Source: Neospora caninum Liverpool
Lineage: Eukaryota; Apicomplexa; Conoidasida; Eucoccidiorida; Sarcocystidae
Direction: 5' to 3'
NCBI RefSeq assembly: GCF_000208865.1
Contig: NC_018397.1
Span: forward strand, 2,666,001 to 2,730,000
DNA length: 64,000 nucleotides
Shown: positions 1 through 10,073 of the stretch, one piece after another
How the letters are laid out: each line of letters opens with the position of its first letter
How positions within the stretch are numbered: the stretch's first letter is position 1
The notes under the pieces: generated by a model
What the model was told of the DNA's origin: nothing
Database searches by the model: none
What the model saw: the letters and a program-made list of their open reading frames with translations, nothing else
Made by a program: the position numbers and the translations under genes

Positions 1-2427
1 TAGTCGATTGTGCATGCATGCGCCGCACACAAGGGTGCACGAGGCCGAAGCTTTTTGTGTTTGAGTGGATCGTCGCCCCAAGTTTGCGAGGGCGCCTGAG
101 AGCTGCTACATACGCCTGTTCTCTGGCTGTCTTTAATCACATGCACAGACGCCTGTCTCGTCGACAACGGTCACCTAAAACGCGAGGTCTACAGTGGACC
201 GCGCCGATGCTTCTTGCGGAAGTGGTTGTAGAGAGAAACGGAAAAATCGTTGTCCTGACAGTTCGTGTAGAAGGGTTTTCGCATTTTAAAAAAGACAAGG
301 CCAGTCATACGCCCGACAGCTTTCCACACCGTTCAACCTGCCTATGAAAATACCACGCAGACACCTGGCGCCCGTTCACACGCCACACGCAAGTCTCCGC
401 CAACCCGTCTCAGTCGAGGCGTGTTTCCGTTTCCTCTTCTGTGGCAATAGCCGCTTGCCATGTGGAACGGTGCCTCCAACCACTGCACGCTTACGGCTGA
501 GAAGAGAGCCGAAAAGGCGCTAAAAAGGCGAATCGTCACGGCGGCGGAGCCCGCCCACTCGTTGGGCATACGATCGAGGGCGGAGATCAGGATTAAGCCG
601 TGGTGGGATAGTCGTCTCTGCCGCGCGTCCCGATCCTTAATCACCAAGGCAGTCACTGCATTCTGTGAGCTTTGCTGCTGGGACTTCACAGCTTCGGGGG
701 AAAGTCGCTGCAAATCGCCGGGGTAACGTCGGAGAGTTTGCGAGCCCGAAACGTCCACGTAACGAGAAAACGCCTCCCGCGGCTGCGGCACTTTGCAACA
801 TTTCGGGTTCTCCAAGTCTCATGTGCGAAGCTGTGCACGCCCGTTTTCTGCACGGAGAGATCCCTCGTAGGGAGGTCGGCGACTCGCCGAGGTACGCCAA
901 AGTTGTCCATACGGTTTCTTTCGCCGAGCCGTGTCACTACCTAAAACACCCATGCTGACAGCATCTGGAAAAGCAGAGACACAAAAGAACCAGTGATAGC
1001 AGAGATACACAGGCCCTAGGTGAGGCTGTAGTAGGCAGCAGGGGGGGGGGGGACCGTCTCGATCTTTTTGGGTGTGCAGCGAGAGATCTGCTCCGCCGGC
1101 GGACGATTCGTGGAGCCTGAAGAAAAGGAGAAGAAAGATGTCGGCGCAGCCACAAGTGCTGATAGGTGTCCGTGCGTGTTCCAACGCCTCTAGAGAAGAC
1201 ACACGCGTGATGCGATAGGCCCGCGAGGCATGAATAAGTCTCCTGAGTGGCGGTTGTCAGAGACACTTTCAAGCGAATTCACATGCTGGCTTCGTTTGGG
1301 AAGAAGCCTGCGAGTGCCATCGGAGGCGCAACAAAAGTCGCTACCAGCCAGAGGGAAACGCACTGGTTTACGGCTGCAGAAAGATCGATTTCGAGTCTTA
1401 AAAGATTTTCCCCCGAGTGGTAGCGGCCGCCCAGATGGTAGCGGCAGTGAAAGGAGAACCGTTGAACGCACCACGATATTCCAAATATGCCTCGCGTCCA
1501 AGAGGCGTCGATGAAACCGCCGCTTCCTCGCATTTGGCTTAATGTAAGAACTGACATGACGTTTCCGCTTTGTGTGATCGGCAGCCGATTTTCCGACGTT
1601 CGCATACCAAGTCAACGATCTGATTACTCGAGCAAGGTCTCTTTGGTGGTTTCCCTTGTTTCGTCATTCACTAGCAGCGACATTGCCTCGGCACTCCGAG
1701 TGTGTAGGCAACATAAATCTCTGTGGAGATTCCTTGACTGCGCGGAATTCATATTCAGTTACTTACGCTGCGCCCTACTCACACAAGAATCTCCCTGCCG
1801 CAACGCTGGCAGTGCTGCCTGTTTCCACCCTTTTGTTAGAACGAAGACAATGGATACAATGCGGGTTCCATGCACAAACACCGAATTCCTTGGAGCTCCT
1901 GTGGCTCCCGATGCAGCCACTGCACTTTTCATCCTTCCAGGAAGACACCTGGCGGCCAGGACGGCCCATACTTCCGCTCGCCTCGTGACTTGTATCGGGC
2001 TTCCATGTGTTCCAAGTCGTACGCAGTGTCGCATGATTGGGAAGAAACGCCTTTGCCTGCAAGTGAATCGACTTCCTATGCTGTTGAGTTTGACAACAGC
2101 TGACCCCAAGCGCAGTTTTTTTGCTGAATTTCTTTCCGGTTGCGTCGCGGTTGATGGGACCGGGGTTACACAGTGTTTGTGAGCACTCTTTTGAGTTTTT
2201 TCATTCCGTACCGGCGAGTTTATGTGGCCGCCGGCGCCTTACCGATATCGTTAGCTGGGGGCTGTGACAGCCGACCAGCTGAATTCGCGCCGTCGCCACA
2301 GCGCGAAAAGATCGGAGATGCCCGCGTTCAAACATCTGGCCGAGCACAGTTCCGAAAAGCGTTTGCAGCGAACCGCAGCCAAACAGCGAGCGAACCTTTG
2401 CCTTGATCGCGAGTCCTCGTCGACGGT
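1..2427. other. No supported gene; upstream intergenic sequence
   Basis: Short overlapping open frames occur on both strands, the longest about 230 codons at 1487-2182, but none shows a recognisable motif, a biased reading frame or convincing splice sites. A palindromic TGCATGCATGC sits at 10-20 and a run of G at about 1041-1052. The stretch may hold the 3' end of a gene beyond the left edge or untranslated leader of the gene starting at 2728, but nothing in the sequence decides this. Confidence 0.4.
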
Positions 2428-2623
2428 TGCATGCAGTTGACTAGGTGCCTTCTTCCGAGAGGAGACGCTGTCCCTGAAGCCTCTAGAAAAACGTACGATT
2501 TCTTGTTCCGCCGGACGTTCAGTCCCTTGTGTCCACGTGCGTGTCAGCGTCAATTTTTCATGGAATGAGTAATCCGTTCTCCCCTTTTGCGAAGATTGAC
2601 CTCAAAATGACGGTGTGCATGCA
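2428..2623. promoter_or_regulatory. Two TGCATGCAG motifs upstream of the XRCC4-like gene
   Basis: Identical TGCATGCA cores begin at 2428 and 2616, each followed by G, about 300 and 112 bases before the ATG at 2728. The TGCATGC palindrome is a known promoter element in Toxoplasma and resembles ApiAP2 binding sites. That these two copies act in the promoter is inferred from their spacing to the start codon. Confidence 0.4.
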
Positions 2624-2727
2624 GCCCGCGGACGATTGAGTAGCTAACGAGGCGGCCGGGTGTCGACGCGACTTTTTCGGCGCTTTCTTTTCGTTTCCTC
2701 CCCCGGTTGCAACGCGGAAATTCCCCT

Positions 2728-5700
2728 ATGGCGCAAGCCTCTCCGGCACCGATTCGGAAGGACGATAATGTCGCCTGGACGCCCACCGCCGCCCCAGGCA
2801 TTTTTGCTCTGGCCCCGTTCCCGCTGTTTTTCTCCCGACTCGACGCGACGCTGTGTGCCTGCCATGCCCCTCTGGGGTGTGCGAGGAAAGAAGCAAGTCC
2901 TTGGGCCGAACGGTCTACTCCTCGCGCCTCTGCGAGGCGTCGAGCACCGCATCTCGCGGCGGAGCAGCCTGCAGACTCAGAGTGCCAAGCTAACGGGTCG
3001 TCCCCTGTCGCTTCTCCATCTGTCGCGTCTCCCTTGTTCCCTGAGACCTCCTCATGGCGTCGCCGAGGTTTGCTGGCTGCCTTCAGGTGTACATACGCCT
3101 CAGACAAGCCAGACGGCGGCACCGAAAGACCAGCGTTGCCAGTACGTGCCCACAACTCGAGGGGCGGGCACGAAGATGCAGGGTGCGAGGCTGAGGGCCC
3201 CGAGGGGAGGCCAGGGTCGGCGAACTGCATTCCTCTCTTCTGCTGCACAAGATGGAAACACTTTACTCCTCACAGAGTGCCGACAGCAGACAGCCGAGTC
3301 GACGGCGCTGACGACAGTGCCCGGGCTCACGCAGATGGAGAGGCAGCCGAGCCGGAGACGAGGCGGAACAGCCCGGCGGGCAGCCGCGTCGTGTGTGGGC
3401 TGCTGATCTTTGATGGATGCGAGTTCTTCGAAGGCCGCCTGCTGTACAGACACCTCAACCCGCATCTTTGCTGGAACACTGAAACATGGAATCGACTCTT
3501 CTATGCTCTCACGAATCCGTCGGGCGCGGCTGCGTCCAGCCTCCCCACATCGTCGTCTCCTCTGTCTCCTGTCTCGGTTTCGCGGCCGCGCAGATCGAAT
3601 TCCCCCCCCGCAACTGCTTCCTCCGCTCTCGCGTCGCCGTCAGCTGCCTGGCCAGGCCGCTCCGAGGCGCCGGTGCTCGCCGTCCCGCTTTGCGCGGATC
3701 GGTCGAGTGTCTCGCGTGTCCGCCTGCTTGTGCACCGCCTGGAGCCGACGGCATCTGACGAAGAAGACTCCAGCCTGTCTGCGAAGAGCGGGCTGGGAGA
3801 CAGAAGGGGAGAGCTGGGCGAAGAAGCGCAGCCCTCGCCGAGGTCCTCTTCTCTCCAGCAGTGGGATTTGCCTACGGGCACTGCCCCATCGCTCCAGAGT
3901 CCGACACGTCTTCCCTCTGCGACTTTGTCCGCGACGGCCTCGCCGACTGTGTTGTCCCTGTCCTCTCTCACTGGCCTGCCGCATGCAGCCGGTTTCAAAA
4001 GCAAGCTTGCTTCTTCTGCTTCCACTCCGCAGTCTTCCACGCATCGGGGCGCGCGCAAGATTGCATCGGGCACACCGAAGAAAACGTACGCCCTCTCGCT
4101 TGTCATGGGCCTCGGAAACGAGGCTTCTGAGCTGTCCGTACACCTGACTGCCCCTATCCGCCTGCAGGCGTTGAGCGCCTCGGCAGGAACCACGAAGCTG
4201 TTCACTGCGTCTCTGCTGCTCCAGCAGCTTCAGCTCCAGGAACAAAGGCGGCTTTTCGAGTACGCGCAGAAATGTGCGTCTTCGCTTGAAACGTGCACCG
4301 CCGAGTTGGCGACGGCTGCGGTGACCCGTGAACGCCAGGAGCGCCGTCTGTTGCGGGGCATGTGTCTTCTTCTGAATTCGAAGAAAAAGAAGTTACGCGA
4401 ACTCGAGCGCGAGCTCGAGGACCACCGGAAGAAGCTGGCGGCCTCTGGACACGGTGCGGCCTCTGAGGCGTCGTCGGGGCTGCTCGCGGCCTCAGAGGAA
4501 GCGAGGCGAGGAGCGGGCTCGAAGGAAGGGCGGGGAAGTGCAGAGAGACACGCGAGACACGCGACGGCAGAAGAGCCCGAGAAAGAGGGACAAGCTACGT
4601 CCTCGTTCGTCGCGACTCCACCAAGCTTAACCGGCCGCGGCAGCTGTAGGCGAGTGTCTTTCAGTGGCAAGGGAGCGGCCAGGGAAGAGCCGGGGCTGCA
4701 CATGCGCGACTCGTCCCAGGTGGACAGGAGCGCTGAAGACGGCGAGACATCGCCAGGCAGCAATCAAACCGAACAGGAGGTCGGTGACAAGGAACGAGGT
4801 GGACAACCTCCACAGCGGTTTCCTTCGCTCTCACGGGACACACGTTCTCGCCTGATTCCCCAAGCGGGGAGCGGTGGGAAACGGCCTGCGACAGAGGAGG
4901 ATTCCGGCGAAGCAGAGAAGGACGACAGCGGAGCCGAGAGTTCTGGAGAAGAAGATGAGTGTCTCCGGTGGGCAGCGGCGGAACAAGGCCGGGTCGCGAA
5001 GAAGCGGAAAGTCGTGGAGGGCGAGGCGCACACGCCCAGGCGTGCACAGAGCAGCCGGGAAGCGCTGGAGCTCGTCTCGTCGAACGTGGCCGAGTCAGAT
5101 GCGACGGCCGTTCAGAACGCGCATAGCGACAGTGACACGAGGAAGACTGGAAAGCCGGCGACAGGGGTCGGCCTCCAAAGCAGACGCCGACACAACGCTG
5201 CCTCCGCTTCCGCTTCGCGTCAGCTTTCCTCTTCTTCGTCTCGGCCGCCGTCTGCGCCTTCTTGTGCGGGTTTGGCCGCTCCGAATAATCCGCAACTGGC
5301 GGGCATGTTGGAGGTGACGGACAGCGACAAGTTTGCGGCAGCTTTTGCGTTGATTGCGGTGAAGAAGGAGCCGGAGAGCGCGAGCGAGGAGACGCAGTTG
5401 CCCCACGCTGGAGAGGAGCGAGACCCAAGAGGGAACAGCACACTGCGACTTTCGCCTGGAGAAGAAGAGCCGTTAAAGAGACGGTTGCGTCCGCGCCGGA
5501 GAGAGGGACGCGTTGAGGAGACTCAGGAATCTCCCTCTTCGTTGGAGAGGGAGAACGACGTGGGATCTGCGGAGGCAGAGACGTCCCCGCAGAGTGGGGC
5601 GAAGGGGAGGAATCGGGGGAGTCGGCGCACGCGCGCGTCGAAAGGGCCGAGGAAGCAGGCTTCAGATTCGTCCGGCCTGTTGCCTTTTTCGGAAAAGGAG

Positions 5701-5979
5701 AGTGGAGGCAGAGAAGTCGCGTCGCGTGCGAAGGCGCGAGAGGAGCGGCGAGGCGAGGCAGAGCTGGAAGAAGCAGGAGACGGAGAGAACGAGCAAGCGG
5801 AGAGGAAAGAAGAAAGCGACAGTTTAGAGGAAACACAGTGCCTTGGAGGAGAGACTCTGGAGTGGAGCTTGCCAGATTCCGATATTCACGAGTCTCCCGG
5901 GGGAGGAGCGAAGAAAGCTGGAAGAAGGCTCCGCCGGCGAAGGGCGTATAGCGGGTCAGGCAGAGACGCTCGCCCTTGA
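2728..5979 (+). CDS. XRCC4-like non-homologous end-joining protein with large insertions
   Basis: One open frame of 1083 residues from the ATG at 2728. XRCC4 scaffolds DNA ligase IV in nuclear end joining: a beta head is followed by a long dimerising coiled coil. A head-like strand pair around residue 225 (LLIFDG then FFEG) resembles the start of the human head (ITLTDG then WTG). After a Ser-rich insertion, further strand-like segments near residues 455-480 lead into a coiled coil at about 490-570. That coil contains CLLLNSKKKKLRELERELED, closely matching human LVLNEKKTKIRSLHNKLL and its plant equivalents. The tail is acidic and Ser-rich, with a nuclear-localisation-like KKRK near residue 757, similar in character to the human tail. 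It is about three times the usual length because of disordered insertions. The N-terminal 220 residues are unlike XRCC4 and the true start could lie downstream or in another exon. Alternatives are other head-plus-coil proteins (XLF, SAS-6), but the coil motif favours XRCC4. Confidence 0.65.
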   Translation: MAQASPAPIRKDDNVAWTPTAAPGIFALAPFPLFFSRLDATLCACHAPLGCARKEASPWAERSTPRASARRRAPHLAAEQPADSECQANGSSPVASPSVASPLFPETSSWRRRGLLAAFRCTYASDKPDGGTERPALPVRAHNSRGGHEDAGCEAEGPEGRPGSANCIPLFCCTRWKHFTPHRVPTADSRVDGADDSARAHADGEAAEPETRRNSPAGSRVVCGLLIFDGCEFFEGRLLYRHLNPHLCWNTETWNRLFYALTNPSGAAASSLPTSSSPLSPVSVSRPRRSNSPPATASSALASPSAAWPGRSEAPVLAVPLCADRSSVSRVRLLVHRLEPTASDEEDSSLSAKSGLGDRRGELGEEAQPSPRSSSLQQWDLPTGTAPSLQSPTRLPSATLSATASPTVLSLSSLTGLPHAAGFKSKLASSASTPQSSTHRGARKIASGTPKKTYALSLVMGLGNEASELSVHLTAPIRLQALSASAGTTKLFTASLLLQQLQLQEQRRLFEYAQKCASSLETCTAELATAAVTRERQERRLLRGMCLLLNSKKKKLRELERELEDHRKKLAASGHGAASEASSGLLAASEEARRGAGSKEGRGSAERHARHATAEEPEKEGQATSSFVATPPSLTGRGSCRRVSFSGKGAAREEPGLHMRDSSQVDRSAEDGETSPGSNQTEQEVGDKERGGQPPQRFPSLSRDTRSRLIPQAGSGGKRPATEEDSGEAEKDDSGAESSGEEDECLRWAAAEQGRVAKKRKVVEGEAHTPRRAQSSREALELVSSNVAESDATAVQNAHSDSDTRKTGKPATGVGLQSRRRHNAASASASRQLSSSSSRPPSAPSCAGLAAPNNPQLAGMLEVTDSDKFAAAFALIAVKKEPESASEETQLPHAGEERDPRGNSTLRLSPGEEEPLKRRLRPRRREGRVEETQESPSSLERENDVGSAEAETSPQSGAKGRNRGSRRTRASKGPRKQASDSSGLLPFSEKESGGREVASRAKAREERRGEAELEEAGDGENEQAERKEESDSLEETQCLGGETLEWSLPDSDIHESPGGGAKKAGRRLRRRRAYSGSGRDARP

Positions 5980-8900
5980 GGACATGCACACGCGGGGGGG
6001 AAGACGCAAGAGAGGCGAGCCCAGGAGACGGCGATAGAAACAGAGAAGGCGAGTTTCGAGAAGGGGTGAACGGCAGGCTGACGGGAACGGGAATTCAGTA
6101 GAGAAGGCAACACAGCGAGAGAGCGCTGTCACTTTTCCGTAGGTGCGACGCGCCAATGAAGAAGTCGACGGAAAACGCTCTTTCGGCACAGGGATAGGGT
6201 GGCCCAGGTTTTGTAGAGGGGAGAAGCGACGGAACAGCCTGAACGGAGAAGCCACGCGTGTGGTGGCGGTGTGGACCTCGTAGAAAAGGGAGTTGAAGGC
6301 GACTCGCCGCGCCTTCCCATGTATAGGAAGAGATTTTGATGCGCAGTTTTGAGGCTAGCCTTCTCGTCGAGAGGCAACCCGAGAGTTGAAAAGAAGTAGC
6401 CACATGGAACCTGTTCCTTTTTGCGGGAAAACTGAGCGCCGGGGCAGGCAGCAAAACAGTCCATAATTTTTTCCGGGGACGAAACCGCAGATGCGATTGG
6501 TGATTTGGGTCAGCGACCGCCATCCTGTGGTCCTTCAACTTGTGTGTGCCGGCGTCGCCGAGCTTTCTTCGTTTTTGTCAGAGGAAATGACTTCCGACCC
6601 CACGCGGGTTCTGACCGACGGCGCGGTTGAACGGCCTCTGTCCGTCGTTCCAACGTGATTCCTCTTCGGCAGCCGCTTACTCGTTTGTACGGTGTGACCA
6701 GAAATAGGGCTCCGGTTCCCCCACAGGCAAACGAAGGCACGACGGCAGACGCCGGCAAAACTGCATTCCTCCCGTCACCCTACCGCCGTTTTCTCGATTT
6801 GCCGTCGCACATGTCAAAACTTGGGGTGGTGGGGCTTCTCAACTGCATTCAGCCTTTCCCTGTGTCGCAGGATTGCGTTCGAAGCGGCACATACAGTGCG
6901 TACGTGGCAATTCTGTTTCTCCACCTCGCCCGAGTGACCAGTTGGGCTACGTGCTATTACTCAGTCCTTTTTCTCGGGAATCAGACGGCCCACGAGTTAC
7001 CTTCTGTGCACCTGCGTTCATGCCGTAGACCAGAGCGCCAAATCTCTCCAACTGCAGGATTCGACTGCCCTCGGCCGCGGTTACACAATTCGGCATGCAC
7101 TTGTTGCAACTCGCAAATGCCGGGGAGAGCATTCGGAGCACCGCCGGATGTCCCGAGCAAAAGCGGCGTGACAGGCGGAGAGTGAAAACAGAGGCAAACG
7201 CCCCACACAATTTTCGTACCGCCTTTCCTCCGCACACATCAGAAACGCGCTGAGAACACATTCAGCGCCGGGCTGTGTGCACCCCACGCCGATATCGATC
7301 CGCAAATCGATGCATTCTCGCGTTTTGACTCGACGATACGGTTCTGAATGTAAACTCCAGACTGGTTTCCTGAGTTGTGTCTCCTGCTACTCTGGCAAGG
7401 CATCTGCGTGTCTCAGCTTAACCGGGGTTTTTTGAAATCGGGTACGAGCGATATGCACGTCGAGCTCGCCGAAAAATGCTTAGACAACACCTGCTGCGTC
7501 GAACGTCTCTTGATCCTGATGTGTTAAGCCGCCCCAACAACGTGCGTCGAGGTGACTGTGAGTGCACAGATCGCTGAGGGTGTCTCGCGACACACGCTCG
7601 CGTTACGGGTTTGGTTTTCTAGCGGGGATCGTGTGTAAGCATGGAGACGCGATTTCCACGGTTTCCTAGACGTCAGAGCCTGGAATTCGCCCCGCTGGGT
7701 CGGGGGCGGAACCTCGAGAGTGGACAAACACTGTCGCGGACGATGACTGCTTGGCGGGCATCCTGCGGGTTCAAACACACGGACGCCTGTCGCACGCCAG
7801 GTGGAAGAAGGATCCCAGATTACCCTGAGATTGTCTTTGTTATGTTCGTACATGGTGTTCAATGCGCCGCCTAGCAGCCGGGCCCTCCTTGGCAGGCCGA
7901 GAGCCATGGGTAGGAGGAAAGACACACTCGCGAAACGCGAACCAGCGGCAGAGACTCCGAGAGAGCGAGAGCCGAAAACGGGTAAAAAGCGTCGGCGCGA
8001 ACCGACCGTGTGAGAGAACCCGCATGCACGCGCGCGTGGTCTCGTCGATTTTTCGCGAGAAAAGACAGGACTTCCCGAAATTGAGCAGCTGGAGGCAAAG
8101 ACACATCCCGGCCGCCTTTGCTCTAACGTGAGCACACACTCCTTCCAGGGCGGGAAATTCTGGAAGGACGCGCGGTTCTCTCGTTTCCCACGAGACTTTG
8201 CCTGTCAAACCCCATTTCTGTCTGCCTGCCGATTTTCCCTCGGTCTTGCGAGCGGAGCGTCCGCACCGCTCGCAAGGGCCAAGCGCCGCCACAACTCTGA
8301 GCAAGTCCAGAGGGGAAAATGAGCCGTTTCTTCGTAAACTCTGCTCGTCGCTTTCGTTTCCATAATAGGCCTCCCTTCTCTGCGCCTCGCTTGACACAGC
8401 AAGAGGGAGTCGGCGACTGCATCGGGCAAGAGGCAAGCAGCAAGACTGACAACGAGTCGCCCCGGACGAGCTTCCTCCAGTTCCGCACTGCGAAACGTGG
8501 CGAGCTGAGAGAGACGAAAGAGGGAGAAATTGCGCTTCTGTTTCGGTTGTCTTTTCCCGGAACTGCCCCCGAATCTGGGCCGCCAGGCGGCTTCTGCGCT
8601 TTTCGCCTCAAAGCTGGCAACGCGCGTCCTTGGCGAGTGGAAAAGCTGCGACTGACATACACGGCCGTCTTGTGTTTCTTCTCGTCTCTACCTTCTCCGT
8701 CTCTCTCCCTTCTCCGCCTCTCTACCTTCTCCGCCTCTCTACCTTCTCCGCCTCTCTACCTTCTCCGCCTCTCTCCTGTCTCTTCCTCTCCCTCTCTCGT
8801 CTTTCTCTCTCTCGCGTCTTTCTCTCTCTCGCGTCTTTCTCCCTCCCGCCCGCACGCTTCGGTCCTCGCGGCGTTTTTGATGGCCTTTCCGGAAGTGTGG

Positions 8901-10073
8901 AGGAGGAGCGCGTGGCTTTTTGTCACAAACGATGTTGGCCGCTCGAGGGACTGCCTAGGTGGCCAGGCTCTTGGGGACAAGGAGAGGTCCCAGAAATCCC
9001 CTTCTGTTGAACGGGGAGAGACAGCTGGAACGGAGCGTGTCTCTCCGGTCCCTCGTCTCTGTCCCCATCTCTTCCCCTCTTTCTTCCCTGTCTCTTGAGG
9101 TTGTCGTCTTTCCCCGTTTTCCTGACTCTTCCTGACTGGCCTTTGGGCCCTCTTTTTCCTCTTCCTCTGCCTTGCTCTGCCCGTCTCTCTCGCATGTCTC
9201 AGCCCGCGTGATTCGTCTCATTGTCTCTTTCCTTCCTCGCGCTTCCTTCAACGTCTTTTTAGCTCCGGCGCAACATCCCATGAAGACACATGCACCACGG
9301 AAGTTGACAGAGCTTAGGATACTGCGACACCAAGGACAAGACCTCCAATTAAGGCACAATGCGCAGAAGATCCGCCGCACCCTTACCGACCACGAGTAGT
9401 CTCGCTCGACGACGGTTTTTGCTCCATCAGATTGTCCCTCTCTTCTGTCTTTCTGTCGAGCACAGTATCGCCTGGTCCGTCGGTCTTTACTGCTTTCTGT
9501 TCTTGCATCTTCTCCGTCCCCCGATTTCTCTTTCCGTTCCTCCCCATCTTCTCTTCTCTGCTCTCCGTCCTCTTTTCCTCTTCCGCCTTGCTTTGTCTAT
9601 GCTTCGCCTCAATAAAAGACTCAGCAGCCTGCTCGTCGCGTCTCGCTTCTCGGCATCCTCCGTCTTTTTTTCGCGTGCTTCCGGGAGTTCGCCCAGCGTA
9701 AACTTCCGTTGCCTCTCGGACACGCCCTGGCGTCTGTCGAGAGAGCGTCACTGACTCCTCGTGGCTGGCCGTGTCCTCTCGCTTTTCTCTCTTCTCTCTG
9801 CGCTCCTCACGTCCTCGTCTCTTCGCCTTTTCCTCTCGGACCTTCTGTCCAACAGGTAAACCCGAAACAGTCCCCCGGCGCCCTCACTTCCTCCTGCGTG
9901 GCTTCGGTCCACTTTCTCTCCCTCCGCAGCTTGTGGGGTAGGGAGGTTTCTTCCCACAAACTGCCTCTGGCCGCAGGCCAGGAGACGCCCGTAGCGGCCC
10001 CGCCGTCTGGTCAAAGATACACCACAAGTCCTTCCACCTGTCCGTTGCTTTTCTCGCTGCATCCGTGAATGGC
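5980..10073. other. Intergenic region, no supported gene
   Basis: About 4.1 kb between two genes on the same strand. It holds a 17-bp tandem repeat (8684-8785) inside a strongly pyrimidine-rich stretch of roughly 8690-9240, and another pyrimidine-rich stretch near 9430-9700. Open frames such as 8319-9098 owe most of their length to this low complexity and show no domain. It probably contains the 3' untranslated region of the upstream gene and the promoter and leader of the WD40 gene. Confidence 0.4.
8684..8785. repeat. 17-bp pyrimidine-rich tandem repeat
   Basis: Repeats of CCTCTCTACCTTCTCCG with near-perfect copies across the centre and degenerate copies (CTCTCCCTTCTCC) at the edges. All pyrimidine except the single A and G per unit. 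It lies in non-coding sequence. Confidence 0.8.

Noticed and set aside
4661..5989. 442-codon minus-strand frame
   Set aside because: Antisense shadow of the charged C-terminal half of the XRCC4-like gene; composition is explained by GC-rich codons on the other strand.
8319..9098. 259-codon plus-strand frame
   Set aside because: Half its length is a 17-bp pyrimidine repeat and there is no motif or splice support.
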